In this document: positions 16,893 to 25,642 of the stretch, piece by piece
Layout of the letters: every line of letters starts with the position of its first letter
Position numbering within the stretch: position 1 is the stretch's first letter
Source: an uncultured Clostridia bacterium
GTDB lineage: Bacteria; Bacillota; Clostridia; Christensenellales; UBA1242
Reading direction: 5' to 3'
NCBI GenBank assembly: GCA_944383405.1
Contig: CALWPL010000004.1
Location: 1-64,000, forward strand
DNA: 64,000 nucleotides
The notes under the pieces: model-generated
What the model saw: the letters and a program-made list of their open reading frames with translations, nothing else
Told to the model about the DNA's origin: nothing
The model's database searches: none
Made by a program: the position numbers and the translations under genes

Positions 16893-17705
16893 ATGGAAAT
16901 TTATATTGAAGATGCCATTATTCAAAATATTGTTATTAATTACACTCTTCTTTCAATATCTGAAAAAGCAGTTTTGCAGAAATCTAAGTTTTGGAAAAAA
17001 ATACTTGCTTCCATTATTGGCACATTATTTGCTATATTAATCACTTTTTTTAAACTAAATGCTTTTTTTGAAATTATAATAAAACTACTTTCCGGACTTG
17101 TAATGGCACTTATTATTATAGATAAATTTGTTTTTAAAAAGTTTCTTTTACTTTTTATTGTTTTTATTTCATCTACATTTTTAATGGGCGGACTTATAAT
17201 CGCTATGGAATATTTATTTAATGTTTCAATTAATGGACTAATGTCAGCAGGTATAATTCTTTTATTCTATTTTATTTTAAAAGGAGTGATAAAGCAGTTT
17301 TACATAAAAAGAAAATTAAATAAATTCTACTATAACTTACTTTTAACTAATGGAGAGAAAACACTTGATATTAAAGCATATCTTGATAGTGGTAATTTAC
17401 TACAAGACGATGAAACAGGGCTTTCAATTTTGGTCATAAATTATAGTACTTTTTCAAAATTATTTGATAATAAAGTATCTGTTATGGACTATCTACAAAA
17501 GAAACTGGATAAGAAAATAAAGGGTAAATATATTTCTTTTTCAACAGTGGGTGGAGTGTCAAAAATGTTTGTTTGTAATATTGATAAAGTTATGACATAT
17601 GAAAAAGGAGAAGAAAAAAAGGAAATTCATGTCTTACTTGGCATTGGAACAAAATGTTTTAAAAGTAATGATTGCGATGCACTACTTAGCCCACTTGCAT
17701 TATGA
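16893..17705 (+). CDS. spoIIGA: SpoIIGA, membrane aspartic protease that activates sigma-E
   Basis: 270 residues, a little shorter than Bacillus SpoIIGA (about 309). The N-terminal half has five hydrophobic segments (roughly residues 8-25, 37-53, 58-78, 83-107, 112-132). The C-terminal half is a retropepsin-like domain with the catalytic motif AYLDSGN (Asp165). It cleaves the pro-sequence of sigma-E at the sporulation septum after a forespore signal. It lies directly upstream of sigE, as in other spore formers. No SD precedes the ATG, and TAAAAT ends 6 nt before it. TTTGACA at 16841 differs by one base from a reversed Spo0A box, which is only suggestive. Confidence 0.95.
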   Translation: MEIYIEDAIIQNIVINYTLLSISEKAVLQKSKFWKKILASIIGTLFAILITFFKLNAFFEIIIKLLSGLVMALIIIDKFVFKKFLLLFIVFISSTFLMGGLIIAMEYLFNVSINGLMSAGIILLFYFILKGVIKQFYIKRKLNKFYYNLLLTNGEKTLDIKAYLDSGNLLQDDETGLSILVINYSTFSKLFDNKVSVMDYLQKKLDKKIKGKYISFSTVGGVSKMFVCNIDKVMTYEKGEEKKEIHVLLGIGTKCFKSNDCDALLSPLAL

Positions 17706-17922
17706 CGAACTAAAAATTAAATCAAAATTAAAAAATTTTTATAAAAATTTATTTTGCTTTTTTGCATAACTTATTAAATATTTTTTATTTTTTGGTGTTA
17801 ATTGTTAAATTTAAACAAAAATTTTCTAAGTAATATTAAAAAAATAAAATGTGCTTTATTACAAATTAAACAATATGCTGGCACAAAAAATTAGTTTAAT
17901 TAAAGGTAAAAAGGAGAATAGA
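17706..17922. other. Unusually long spoIIGA-sigE gap
   Basis: 217 bases with no gene. In Bacillus the two genes are nearly contiguous. No strong promoter or terminator was recognised. TTTTGTGCCA occurs on the minus strand near 17878, about 40 bp before sigE. Confidence 0.45.
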
Positions 17923-18651
17923 ATGAATTTAATTGATAAAATTAAAAAATTTTTTAAAAAATTATTTAACATTGACTTTTTTAAAATACAAGAAAAACTC
18001 ATTGCCTACATAAGTGGTCGTGAAGTTTTACCACAAGCACTTAGTAATGAAGAAGAAGAAAAATTGCTTGAAAGACTAAGAAGGCATGATGAGTCTGCTC
18101 GTAATGAATTGATTGAACATAATTTAAGACTTGTTGTATACATTGCAAAAAAGTTTGAAAATACTGGGGCAGACCTTGACGATTTAATTTCAGTTGGAGC
18201 AATAGGACTTATAAAAGCGGTACAATCCTTTAATGTTGAAAAAAATATAAAACTTGCCACTTATGCCTCAAGGTGTATTGAAAATGAGATATTGATGTTT
18301 ATTAGAAAAAGAAGTAAACAGAATTTTGAAGTTAGTCTTGACGAACCATTAAATTATGACAAGGATGGAAATGAATTGCTTCTTGCGGATATTTTAGAAA
18401 GTGATAGTGAAGGAGCAAGTGCTGAACTTGAAAAAAACAGTGAAAATAAATTACTTTGGAATGCAATAAGGAAATTAAACGCAAGAGAACAAAAAATAAT
18501 GGAATTAAGATTTGGCTTAAATGGAGATGAAGAAAACACCCAAAAAGAAGTCGCAGACATGTTGGGTATTTCCCAAAGTTATATTTCTAGGATAGAAAAG
18601 AAAATTCTAAATAGATTAAAAAAAGATTTAATTAAGTCAAATGCTAACTAA
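17923..18651 (+). CDS. sigE: RNA polymerase sigma-E precursor (mother cell)
   Basis: 242 residues from the ATG at 17923, chosen for its SD AAGGAG 6 nt upstream. A GTG-started extension to 17851 has none. The first ~25 residues ([17 protein letters not shown]) are a basic amphipathic pro-sequence, as removed by SpoIIGA. Region 2 ([19 protein letters not shown], then [11 protein letters not shown] and [15 protein letters not shown]) and region 4 ([14 protein letters not shown]) closely match Bacillus sigma-E. It directs early mother-cell transcription. The 3' end overlaps the convergent sigG gene by 8 bp. Confidence 0.96.
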   Translation: MNLIDKIKKFFKKLFNIDFFKIQEKLIAYISGREVLPQALSNEEEEKLLERLRRHDESARNELIEHNLRLVVYIAKKFENTGADLDDLISVGAIGLIKAVQSFNVEKNIKLATYASRCIENEILMFIRKRSKQNFEVSLDEPLNYDKDGNELLLADILESDSEGASAELEKNSENKLLWNAIRKLNAREQKIMELRFGLNGDEENTQKEVADMLGISQSYISRIEKKILNRLKKDLIKSNAN

Positions 18652-19417
18652 AATTTTTCTTAATCTCTTTTAGTGCATTTTTTTCAAGTCTACTTACTTG
18701 TGCTTGCGAAATGCCCACTTCTGTACTTATTTCAACTTGGGTTTTCCCAATAAAATACCTTAACCATAGTATTTCTTTTTCACGAGAATTTAGGTTGTTT
18801 AGAGCATCTTTTAATGCTACATGTTCAATAAACCTTTCACTACTATTCACACTATCTTTTAATTGGTCCATGACCATTACGGCTTCGTCGCTATCATTAT
18901 AAATTGGTTCATATAAAGAAATAGGCTCAGAAATTGCGTCAAGTGCACTTAAAACTTCTCGCATTGATAAACCTGCTTCTTTTGCAATGTCTTCCAAACT
19001 TGGTTCATTTGGATTGTTTTTTGAAAGTTTATCTCTGGCTTGTAGTGCTTTATAAGCAATATCTCTTAAACTACGACTAACTCGGATGCTCGAATTATCC
19101 CTTAAAAATCTTCTAATTTCTCCAATAATCATGGGAACGGCATAGGTTGAAAATTTAACATTAAAACTTTCATCGAAGTTGTCCATGGCTTTAATTAGTC
19201 CAACAAATCCAACTTGAAAGATATCATCAATACTATTTTTATTTGTATGAAACCTTTTTACAACGCTTAACACAAGTCTCATATTGGAAAATAAAAAAAG
19301 TTGACGAGCATTTTCGTCTCCTTTTTTTAATTTTTTCATTAGTTCTGCAATTTCCTGCGCTTTTAGTTTTGGGAGTTCAGAAGTATTTATCCCGCAAATA
19401 TCAACTCTACTAGACAT
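18644..19417 (-). CDS. sigG: RNA polymerase sigma-G (forespore)
   Basis: 257 residues from the ATG at 19417. A GTG one codon earlier is possible. It opens [17 protein letters not shown] like Bacillus sigma-G. It carries [20 protein letters not shown] in region 2, [13 protein letters not shown] in region 3, and the region-4 helix [17 protein letters not shown]. It directs late forespore genes. In Bacillus sigG follows sigE on the same strand. Here it is inverted, tail to tail with sigE, so read-through from spoIIG cannot reach it. A sigma-F-like promoter lies about 30 bp upstream. Confidence 0.95.
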   Translation of the reverse strand: MSSRVDICGINTSELPKLKAQEIAELMKKLKKGDENARQLFLFSNMRLVLSVVKRFHTNKNSIDDIFQVGFVGLIKAMDNFDESFNVKFSTYAVPMIIGEIRRFLRDNSSIRVSRSLRDIAYKALQARDKLSKNNPNEPSLEDIAKEAGLSMREVLSALDAISEPISLYEPIYNDSDEAVMVMDQLKDSVNSSERFIEHVALKDALNNLNSREKEILWLRYFIGKTQVEISTEVGISQAQVSRLEKNALKEIKKNFS

Positions 19418-19450
19418 CACTAAAAAACCTACCTATAAAGTGTCTAAAAA

Positions 19451-19480
19451 TAGAGTGCCCCAATAAAAAAGTTATTATTC
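19451..19480 (-). promoter_or_regulatory. Candidate sigma-F-type promoter of sigG
   Basis: On the minus strand: GAATA (-35, plus-strand 19476-19480), 15-nt spacer, GGGCACTCTA (-10, plus-strand 19451-19460). The -10 matches the GGnnAnAHTR pattern at all but one position. This fits known sigma-F control of sigG in the forespore. Confidence 0.6.
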
Positions 19481-19697
19481 ATAAATTTAATATTTAATTT
19501 TAAAAAAATGTAATTTTTTGTATTATTTTGTTGGCTTTATGCATAAATATGTAAAAACAGTCTTTCTGCAGGTATTATTTTGATAAAGATTTTTTTTATT
19601 AAAAAAACTTTTTTTCATTTAATTTCATATCATTTCAAACCGATAAAATAATACAAACTTTTTTATATGCAATAAGTCTTTTAAAAAGGATTATACT

Positions 19698-20024
19698 ATG
19701 GAAACATCTTTTACAGAACTAAGAGATAAAGAAGTAATTAATGTTTTAAGTGGGCGAGTACTAGGGCATATTAACGACATAATTATAGACTTAACAAGAA
19801 ATTGCGTTCTTGGCTTTATGGTACCAGGTTGTAGATCATTTTTTAATTTTTTTAAACCACCACAAGAGATTTTTATACCTTTTAACAATATCTGCAAAAT
19901 TGGAGAAGATGTAATTTTAGTTGAAGTCGTTGAAGCGCCAACAAAAAAGAAAAAAGGAAAACAGGTAAGAGTTTTTGACGCAGGATTAAAAGATGAAGAA
20001 GTAGTTGAAAATGAGAAAAAATAA
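19698..20024 (+). CDS. YlmC/YmxH-family PRC-barrel protein
   Basis: 108 residues. The N-terminal ~80 residues form a PRC-barrel-like domain (ELRDKEVINVLSGRVLGHINDIIID, split here at about 25 residues by the VLG turn), as in YlmC/YmxH proteins found next to sigG in spore formers. The C terminus is Lys/Glu-rich. Its biochemical role is not established. Neighbouring sigG and nrdR match the usual clostridial context. The SD is AAAAAGGA. No clear sporulation promoter could be fixed upstream. Confidence 0.82.
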   Translation: METSFTELRDKEVINVLSGRVLGHINDIIIDLTRNCVLGFMVPGCRSFFNFFKPPQEIFIPFNNICKIGEDVILVEVVEAPTKKKKGKQVRVFDAGLKDEEVVENEKK

Positions 20025-20080
20025 GTTGTTATATTATTTAATTTTTGTTATATTGTAATTAACAAAAGGAAAATAGTAAA

Positions 20081-20527
20081 ATGAAATGTATATATTGTGG
20101 TTACGAAGATAGTAAAGTAGTAGATTCTAGGTCGTCAGAAGACAATAATTCAATTAGAAGAAGGCGTGAATGTCTCAAATGTGGCAAGCGTTTTACAACA
20201 TATGAAATGGTGGAAAGCACACCGGTACTAGTCATAAAAAATGATGGTTCAAGGCAGATTTTTGACGCACAAAAAATAAAAAGGGGAATTATTAAGGCTT
20301 GTGAAAAAAGGCCAGTATCATTAAGCCAGATTGACGAACTAGTTAGCGACATTGAAAAGCAAATTAGCAATTCTCTTGACCAAGAAATTAAAAGTGCTGA
20401 TATTGGCGAGATGGTAATGGAAAGACTTAAAAAATTAGACGAAATAGCCTATGTTCGTTTCGCAGCGGTTTATAGAAAGTTTAAGGATATTACGACCTTT
20501 ATAAACTTTCTTAATTCTATGCAATAA
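20081..20527 (+). CDS. nrdR: NrdR, ATP/dATP-sensing repressor of ribonucleotide reductase genes
   Basis: 148 residues. The N-terminal zinc ribbon has Cys3, Cys6, Cys31 and Cys34, and is followed by the ATP-cone domain (VIKNDGSRQIFDAQKIKRGI). The length is typical. It represses nrd operons when dATP is bound. No nrd gene is in this window. The SD is AAAGGA, and it follows ymxH by 56 bases, so the two may share a transcript. Confidence 0.96.
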   Translation: MKCIYCGYEDSKVVDSRSSEDNNSIRRRRECLKCGKRFTTYEMVESTPVLVIKNDGSRQIFDAQKIKRGIIKACEKRPVSLSQIDELVSDIEKQISNSLDQEIKSADIGEMVMERLKKLDEIAYVRFAAVYRKFKDITTFINFLNSMQ

Positions 20528-20800
20528 ATTTAATGTTAAAAAGTATAATTGCTTTACTCTAATATTGATTAAATATTACAAAATGGAATTTCACTAGTAT
20601 TGCAGAGTTCTTGTTGTTTTTTTAAAGCATTTACCTTAACATGAATCCTTTTTATAATTTACTTATATTATTTTAATTTATTTAGTTTTTTATTAAACAT
20701 TGTTTAATACATATATGATTATTTATTAATCTATCAAATATTCATTATTAAGTTTAAAATTTAAGAGATAAATTTTTTTAGTTGTTCATATTTATAAAAT

Positions 20801-21037
20801 ATGGACAACTTTTTTAGTTTGGATAAAGGAATAGAAAATAAAAAATATAGAGTTGTTGATATAGGCGGTAGTGAAAAAATAAAAAGAAGAATGTTAGACC
20901 TTGGATTTGTTGATTGTGATGTAATGATTGTAAAAAGGTCGGCATTAAAAGGAGTCTATTTAATTCAGATAAGAAATTTTATTTTGGCACTTAAAAGAAA
21001 AGAAGTGGCAAATGTATTGGTGAAAAAATATGAATAA
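20801..21037 (+). CDS. feoA: FeoA, small SH3-like partner of FeoB
   Basis: 78 residues with the FeoA SH3-like fold. The segment KIKRRMLDLGFVDCDVMIVKRSA (about residues 27-49) is the family core. It overlaps feoB by 8 bases, so the two are translationally coupled. No SD precedes the ATG at 20801, and the upstream bases are TATAAAAT-like. The role is ferrous iron uptake accessory, cytoplasmic. Confidence 0.9.
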   Translation: MDNFFSLDKGIENKKYRVVDIGGSEKIKRRMLDLGFVDCDVMIVKRSALKGVYLIQIRNFILALKRKEVANVLVKKYE

Positions 21038-23159
21038 TAAAATTGCTCTTATTGGTAACCCAAATGTAGGGAAAACAACCCTTTATAATAACTTAACAAA
21101 AAGTTTTGAACATACAGGTAATTGGCATGGCGTAACAGTAGATAAAAAAGAAAAAGCGTTTAAATATGAAAATAATATATACGATATAGTTGATTTACCA
21201 GGATTGTATTCTCTAACTAGTTTTTCGTTTGAAGAACAGGTAAGTATTGATTATCTTTTATCTAATAATACTCAAATTATAAATATATGTGATGCAAACT
21301 TGCTTGCTCGAAACCTTTATCTTACACTCCAATTACTTGAAATGGGGAAACACCCCATTTTACTTATTAATTTTGATAGAGAAGTAAGGTCAAGGGGAGT
21401 AGTATACGATTATGACACACTATCAAAAATGTTAGAGTGTGAAGTTATAGTAAATGACAAAAATATAAAAGAAAAAGTGGCAAAAAAAGTTATAAGTAAT
21501 AGTCTTTCTTTTAATTATTCTCCAAATTACTACACTAAACTTCCAATACATGAAATATCAAGTGTTCTCACAAACGAACAAATAAATTGCCTAAAAACTC
21601 CAAAAGAATTTATTGCTATAAAGTTGCTTGAAAAAGACGAAAACATAAAAGGACGCTTGTATTTAACACCAGAACAGGAAAAAAAGATTAATAGAATTGT
21701 AAATCATAAAGATTACTTATCATTGATTGCCAGTTTAAGATATTCGTATATTGACGAACTAATTAATAAAATAACAAAGAAGAAAAAAGACTTTGTATAT
21801 GGAAAATTTAAAATAGATAAAATATTTTTAAATAAATTTCTTGCTATCCCAATATTTTTTGTGATTTTATTTACAATTTTTTATATAACTTTTTCATCAG
21901 TTGGAGCATATTTATCAGAATGTTTAAAATTTTTAATTGATAAGTTAATTGGAGAACCAGTAACTCAAGTGTTACTTAAAATCAATGCTCCAAGTTGGAT
22001 AATTGGATTATTTGTATCTGGCATAATCTCTGGCGTTGGGGGATTACTTAGTTTTATACCGCAAATTGTACTCTTATTCCTATTTCTGTCTTTACTTGAA
22101 GATAGTGGATATATGTCAAGACTTGCATTTCTATTCGAAGACCTGTTTTATAAATTTGGTCTAAGTGGAAAAAGCATATTTACTATTCTTATGAGTTTTG
22201 GATGTACGACAAGTGCCGTTTTAACTTCTAGAAACATTGAAGATAAAAACACAAAAATAAAAACAGCAATGATAAGCCCTTATATGAGTTGTAGTGCAAA
22301 ACTACCAATATACGCAGTAATCGGTGGGGCATTTTTTGGTAAAGGTAATATTCTTATTATTATACTCTTATATATTCTTGGAGTAATTGTAGGGCTTCTT
22401 ATCTCAAATATTCTAAGTAAAAAAATATTAAAAAGTAAAGAACGCTCTTTTATTCTTGAATTTCCACCATATAGAGTACCAAGTTTTAAGCAAATTTTAA
22501 GAATTATTGCTCAGAATATTAAATCGTTTGTAGTAAAAGTATCAACAATTTTACTATCTTTTAGCGTAATAGTTTGGATTTTTCAAAATTTTACTTTTAA
22601 ATTTGAGTATATTCCGACTATGAGTTCGGGGCGTAGTATGCTGGAAGTAATTGGCGAAGAACTCGCTATATTTTTTCGACCAATCGGTCTTGGAAATTGG
22701 GGAATAGTTGTAAGTCTAATAGTAGGCATTATGGCAAAAGAAATGGTTGTTGGAACAATGTCTATAATTAATAAAGTTCCAAATTCAACTAATTTTGATG
22801 CACAACTTGGTCTTAGTTTTATTACAAGCGGTTTTGTAATATCTTTTACTCCACTAACAGCAGTTATAATGCTAATTTTTAGTTTGCTTTATATGCCATG
22901 TATTTCAACTATTGCAGTTTTACATAAAGAAATTGGCTTGAAATGGACAGTTATTACTTGTCTTTTACAATTTTTTGTTGCTTACACTATATGTTTTTTC
23001 ATTTATCAAATAGCAATAGGTGGAATATTATCTAAAATTTTACTTAGTATTTTAGCATTATCTTTTATAATTTTTATTTTTATTTTATCAAAAAAACTTA
23101 GCAGAAAACATTCCTTTTGTACTTTTAAATGCAAAGACTGTAACAAAAATTGCCACTAA
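21030..23159 (+). CDS. feoB: FeoB, ferrous iron transporter
   Basis: 709 residues. The N-terminal G domain has G1 GNPNVGKTT, the switch region WHGVTVDKKE, and DLPGLYSL as G3. A helical GDI-like domain follows to about residue 260. The membrane part has two Gate motifs, the first including SFGCTTSAV and the second KEMVVGTMS. The protein ends with a cysteine cluster (CTFKCKDCNKNCH) in the cytoplasmic tail, as in other anaerobe FeoB proteins. It imports Fe(II) across the cytoplasmic membrane. No Fur or DtxR box was recognised upstream of feoA. Confidence 0.97.
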   Translation: MNNKIALIGNPNVGKTTLYNNLTKSFEHTGNWHGVTVDKKEKAFKYENNIYDIVDLPGLYSLTSFSFEEQVSIDYLLSNNTQIINICDANLLARNLYLTLQLLEMGKHPILLINFDREVRSRGVVYDYDTLSKMLECEVIVNDKNIKEKVAKKVISNSLSFNYSPNYYTKLPIHEISSVLTNEQINCLKTPKEFIAIKLLEKDENIKGRLYLTPEQEKKINRIVNHKDYLSLIASLRYSYIDELINKITKKKKDFVYGKFKIDKIFLNKFLAIPIFFVILFTIFYITFSSVGAYLSECLKFLIDKLIGEPVTQVLLKINAPSWIIGLFVSGIISGVGGLLSFIPQIVLLFLFLSLLEDSGYMSRLAFLFEDLFYKFGLSGKSIFTILMSFGCTTSAVLTSRNIEDKNTKIKTAMISPYMSCSAKLPIYAVIGGAFFGKGNILIIILLYILGVIVGLLISNILSKKILKSKERSFILEFPPYRVPSFKQILRIIAQNIKSFVVKVSTILLSFSVIVWIFQNFTFKFEYIPTMSSGRSMLEVIGEELAIFFRPIGLGNWGIVVSLIVGIMAKEMVVGTMSIINKVPNSTNFDAQLGLSFITSGFVISFTPLTAVIMLIFSLLYMPCISTIAVLHKEIGLKWTVITCLLQFFVAYTICFFIYQIAIGGILSKILLSILALSFIIFIFILSKKLSRKHSFCTFKCKDCNKNCH

Positions 23160-23349
23160 AAAGCCTAGTATTATATAATAATTTTGTGCCAATGGTTATT
23201 TTTTTACTTTTTTTATTTTATAATCTACTTATCAAGTATATTTATATAAAAATAAAAAAAATTGAGTTTATTATTTTATTTTTTTATATATAAATTGCAA
23301 ATATAATTGATTTATGCTACAATACTAAAAATTTAAAGGGGTAAAAGAT

Positions 23350-24681
23350 ATGAAGCCTTTGGTAGCAATTGTTGGTAGACCTAATGTAGGTAAGAGCACT
23401 TTTTTTAATAAAATATGTGGCAAGCGAATTAGTATTGTAGATGACATTGCAGGAGTTACAAGAGATAGAGTATATGGGGATGCTGTTTGGTGTGAAAATT
23501 ATTTTACACTTATAGATACGGGCGGGCTTGATTTTGAAAGCAAAGGCGAGATTGAAGAAAATATTTTAAATCAAGCACAAATAGCAATAGACCTTGCAGA
23601 TGTTATACTTTTTTTTGTTGATGGTAAAACAGGTCTTGTAAACGCAGATAGACAAGTTGCAGATTACCTAATGAAAAGAACAAAAAAAGATGTCATTGTT
23701 GTTGTCAATAAACTTGATAATTTTGAATTAGATAATTTATACGAATTTTACGAACTTGGGTTTAGTAGAGTTTTTCCTATTTCTTCCGAGCAAAGTAAGG
23801 GACTTGGCGAATTATTAGATGAAGTTGTATCATGCTTTAAAAATAAAAATCTAGACCTATCAATTAAAACAGATGCAGTAAAAATTGCTATTGTTGGAAA
23901 ACCAAATGCGGGAAAAAGTAGCCTTATAAATAAACTCCTTGGGGAAGAAAGGCTTGTGGTCAGCAAAATTGCAGGTACAACAAGAGACGCTATTGATACA
24001 CCCTTTAGATATAATGGCAAAGATTATATTTTGATTGACACAGCAGGAATGAGAAAGAAAAATGTCATTGAAGATGCGTCAATAGAAAGATATAGTGTTT
24101 TAAGGACAATAGAAGCAATAAAAAGAGCAGATATTGTGCTTGTTGTTATCGATGTGGATGTTGGAATTACAGAACAAGACATAAAAGTGGCTGGCTTTGT
24201 ACATGAACAAAACAAACCAAGTATAATTTTACTAAATAAATGGGATTTAATAGGCAATAAAGATGATAAAACAATAAATAAGTATACAAAGAAACTGCAA
24301 GAAGATTTAAAGTTCATGGATTATTTTGTTCCACTTTTTATCTCAGTTAAAACAGGACAAAGAGTAACAAGAATCATGGAAGAAGTAGAAAAAATAATGA
24401 ACAATGCCGCAAAGCGAATAACAACAGGACAATTAAATGAGATTATTCAAGGGGCAATTAACCTAAAACAACCACCAAGTAAAAACGGACAAAGACTTAA
24501 AATTTACTATGCGACCCAAACTGGAATAAATCCACCAAATTTTGTTATATTTGTAAATGATAAAAATTTGATGCATTTTTCGTATTTAAGATATCTTGAA
24601 AACACGATAAGAAAATCTGTTGACTTTACAGGAACGCCAATTAAAATTGTGATTAAAAACAAAAGCGATAAGGAAGAATAA
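23350..24681 (+). CDS. der: Der (EngA), double-GTPase for 50S ribosome assembly
   Basis: 443 residues. Two tandem G domains have P-loops GRPNVGKST (near residue 9) and GKPNAGKSS (near residue 183). Each has DT(A/G)G and NKxD motifs, and a C-terminal KH-like domain follows from about residue 350. This tandem arrangement is unique to Der. It is essential for large-subunit maturation in the cytoplasm. The SD is AAAGGGG. plsY follows after 5 bases, as in many Firmicutes. Confidence 0.97.
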   Translation: MKPLVAIVGRPNVGKSTFFNKICGKRISIVDDIAGVTRDRVYGDAVWCENYFTLIDTGGLDFESKGEIEENILNQAQIAIDLADVILFFVDGKTGLVNADRQVADYLMKRTKKDVIVVVNKLDNFELDNLYEFYELGFSRVFPISSEQSKGLGELLDEVVSCFKNKNLDLSIKTDAVKIAIVGKPNAGKSSLINKLLGEERLVVSKIAGTTRDAIDTPFRYNGKDYILIDTAGMRKKNVIEDASIERYSVLRTIEAIKRADIVLVVIDVDVGITEQDIKVAGFVHEQNKPSIILLNKWDLIGNKDDKTINKYTKKLQEDLKFMDYFVPLFISVKTGQRVTRIMEEVEKIMNNAAKRITTGQLNEIIQGAINLKQPPSKNGQRLKIYYATQTGINPPNFVIFVNDKNLMHFSYLRYLENTIRKSVDFTGTPIKIVIKNKSDKEE

Positions 24682-24686
24682 ATAAT

Positions 24687-25394
24687 ATGGAATGGTGGAA
24701 ATTTGTTGTTTTAATAATAGGCTCATATCTCATAGGCAACATATTTTTTGCAAGAATTATAAGCAGGGCAAAGCACTATGACATAAGCAAGTCAGGAAGT
24801 GGCAACCCCGGTACAATGAATATGTTAAGAACTATGGGTTTTGGAATTGGTCTTCTTACACTAGTGCTTGATATGTTAAAGGGAATTATTCCTGCTCTAG
24901 CAGGCTTTTATCTCTTTGGCGGGGTTCAGGGCGGAGTTAATGCGTACATTGGCTTGTTTACAGGTGGTCTGTCAGCACTTATTGGGAACATTTTTCCAGT
25001 TTTTTATAAATTTAAAGGTGGAAAAGGCGCCGCCGTTGTGTATGGGATGTATTGCACTGCAAATCCACTACTTGGAATAATAATATTTGTTGGCGGGTTT
25101 ATATTCTTACTTCTTTTTGATTATGCATCTCTTGTTTCATTTTTTATGATAACCATTTTTACAATCTTTGAAGCGTATAGTCTAGGGCTACTATCAGGGC
25201 AAGGAAATATTGTTTTAAGTTGTCTATTATTTGCAATTTTCTGCCTAGTCTTTTTTGCACACAGGCAAAATATTTTTAGATTACTTACAGGCAAAGAAAA
25301 CAAAATAAATTTTAAAGAAAAAATTAAAAAGTTAAATAAGAAAAAATTAACAAAAGACCAAAAAGAAGAAATTAAACAAAAAGAAATAGGATAA
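24687..25394 (+). CDS. plsY: PlsY, acyl-phosphate:glycerol-3-phosphate acyltransferase
   Basis: 235 residues with five or more membrane segments. The three PlsY motifs are visible: SGSGNPGTMN, KFKGGKGAA, and the segment ending FAHRQNIFRLL. It makes lysophosphatidic acid, the first step of membrane phospholipid synthesis. The C-terminal ~35 residues are a Lys-rich tail (NKKKLTKDQKEEIKQKE), longer than usual. It is in an operon with der. Confidence 0.95.
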   Translation: MEWWKFVVLIIGSYLIGNIFFARIISRAKHYDISKSGSGNPGTMNMLRTMGFGIGLLTLVLDMLKGIIPALAGFYLFGGVQGGVNAYIGLFTGGLSALIGNIFPVFYKFKGGKGAAVVYGMYCTANPLLGIIIFVGGFIFLLLFDYASLVSFFMITIFTIFEAYSLGLLSGQGNIVLSCLLFAIFCLVFFAHRQNIFRLLTGKENKINFKEKIKKLNKKKLTKDQKEEIKQKEIG

Positions 25395-25585
25395 AAGGTT
25401 ACTTAAATTTTTGTAATCTTTTATTTTTACTTTAAATGGTTGTATTTAAACCTTTAACTTACATATTAAATTAAGACTTGTAAAAGTATTTCCTAATGAC
25501 TACTATTATTAAAATTTTAATAATTCCTAAAATTAAACTTATGTCAAAAAATTACATAAAAATCTATTTTTTTGACAAAAATTTT

Positions 25586-25614
25586 GCATAACTAAATAAT
25601 ACGAGTCATATATT
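25586..25614 (+). promoter_or_regulatory. Candidate sigma-E promoter of spoIVA
   Basis: GCATAAC (-35), 14-nt spacer, CATATATT (-10). It compares well with the sigma-E pattern KMATATT-n14/15-CATACAHT (5 of 7 and 7 of 8). It lies about 30 bp before the ATG. spoIVA is sigma-E-controlled in Bacillus. Confidence 0.65.
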
Positions 25615-25642
25615 TTTGTATATGAATTTTTCGGAGGAGTAT

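Noticed and set aside
17851-17922. Upstream GTG start of sigE
   Set aside because: No SD. The ATG at 17923 has AAGGAG and gives the normal pro-sigma-E length.
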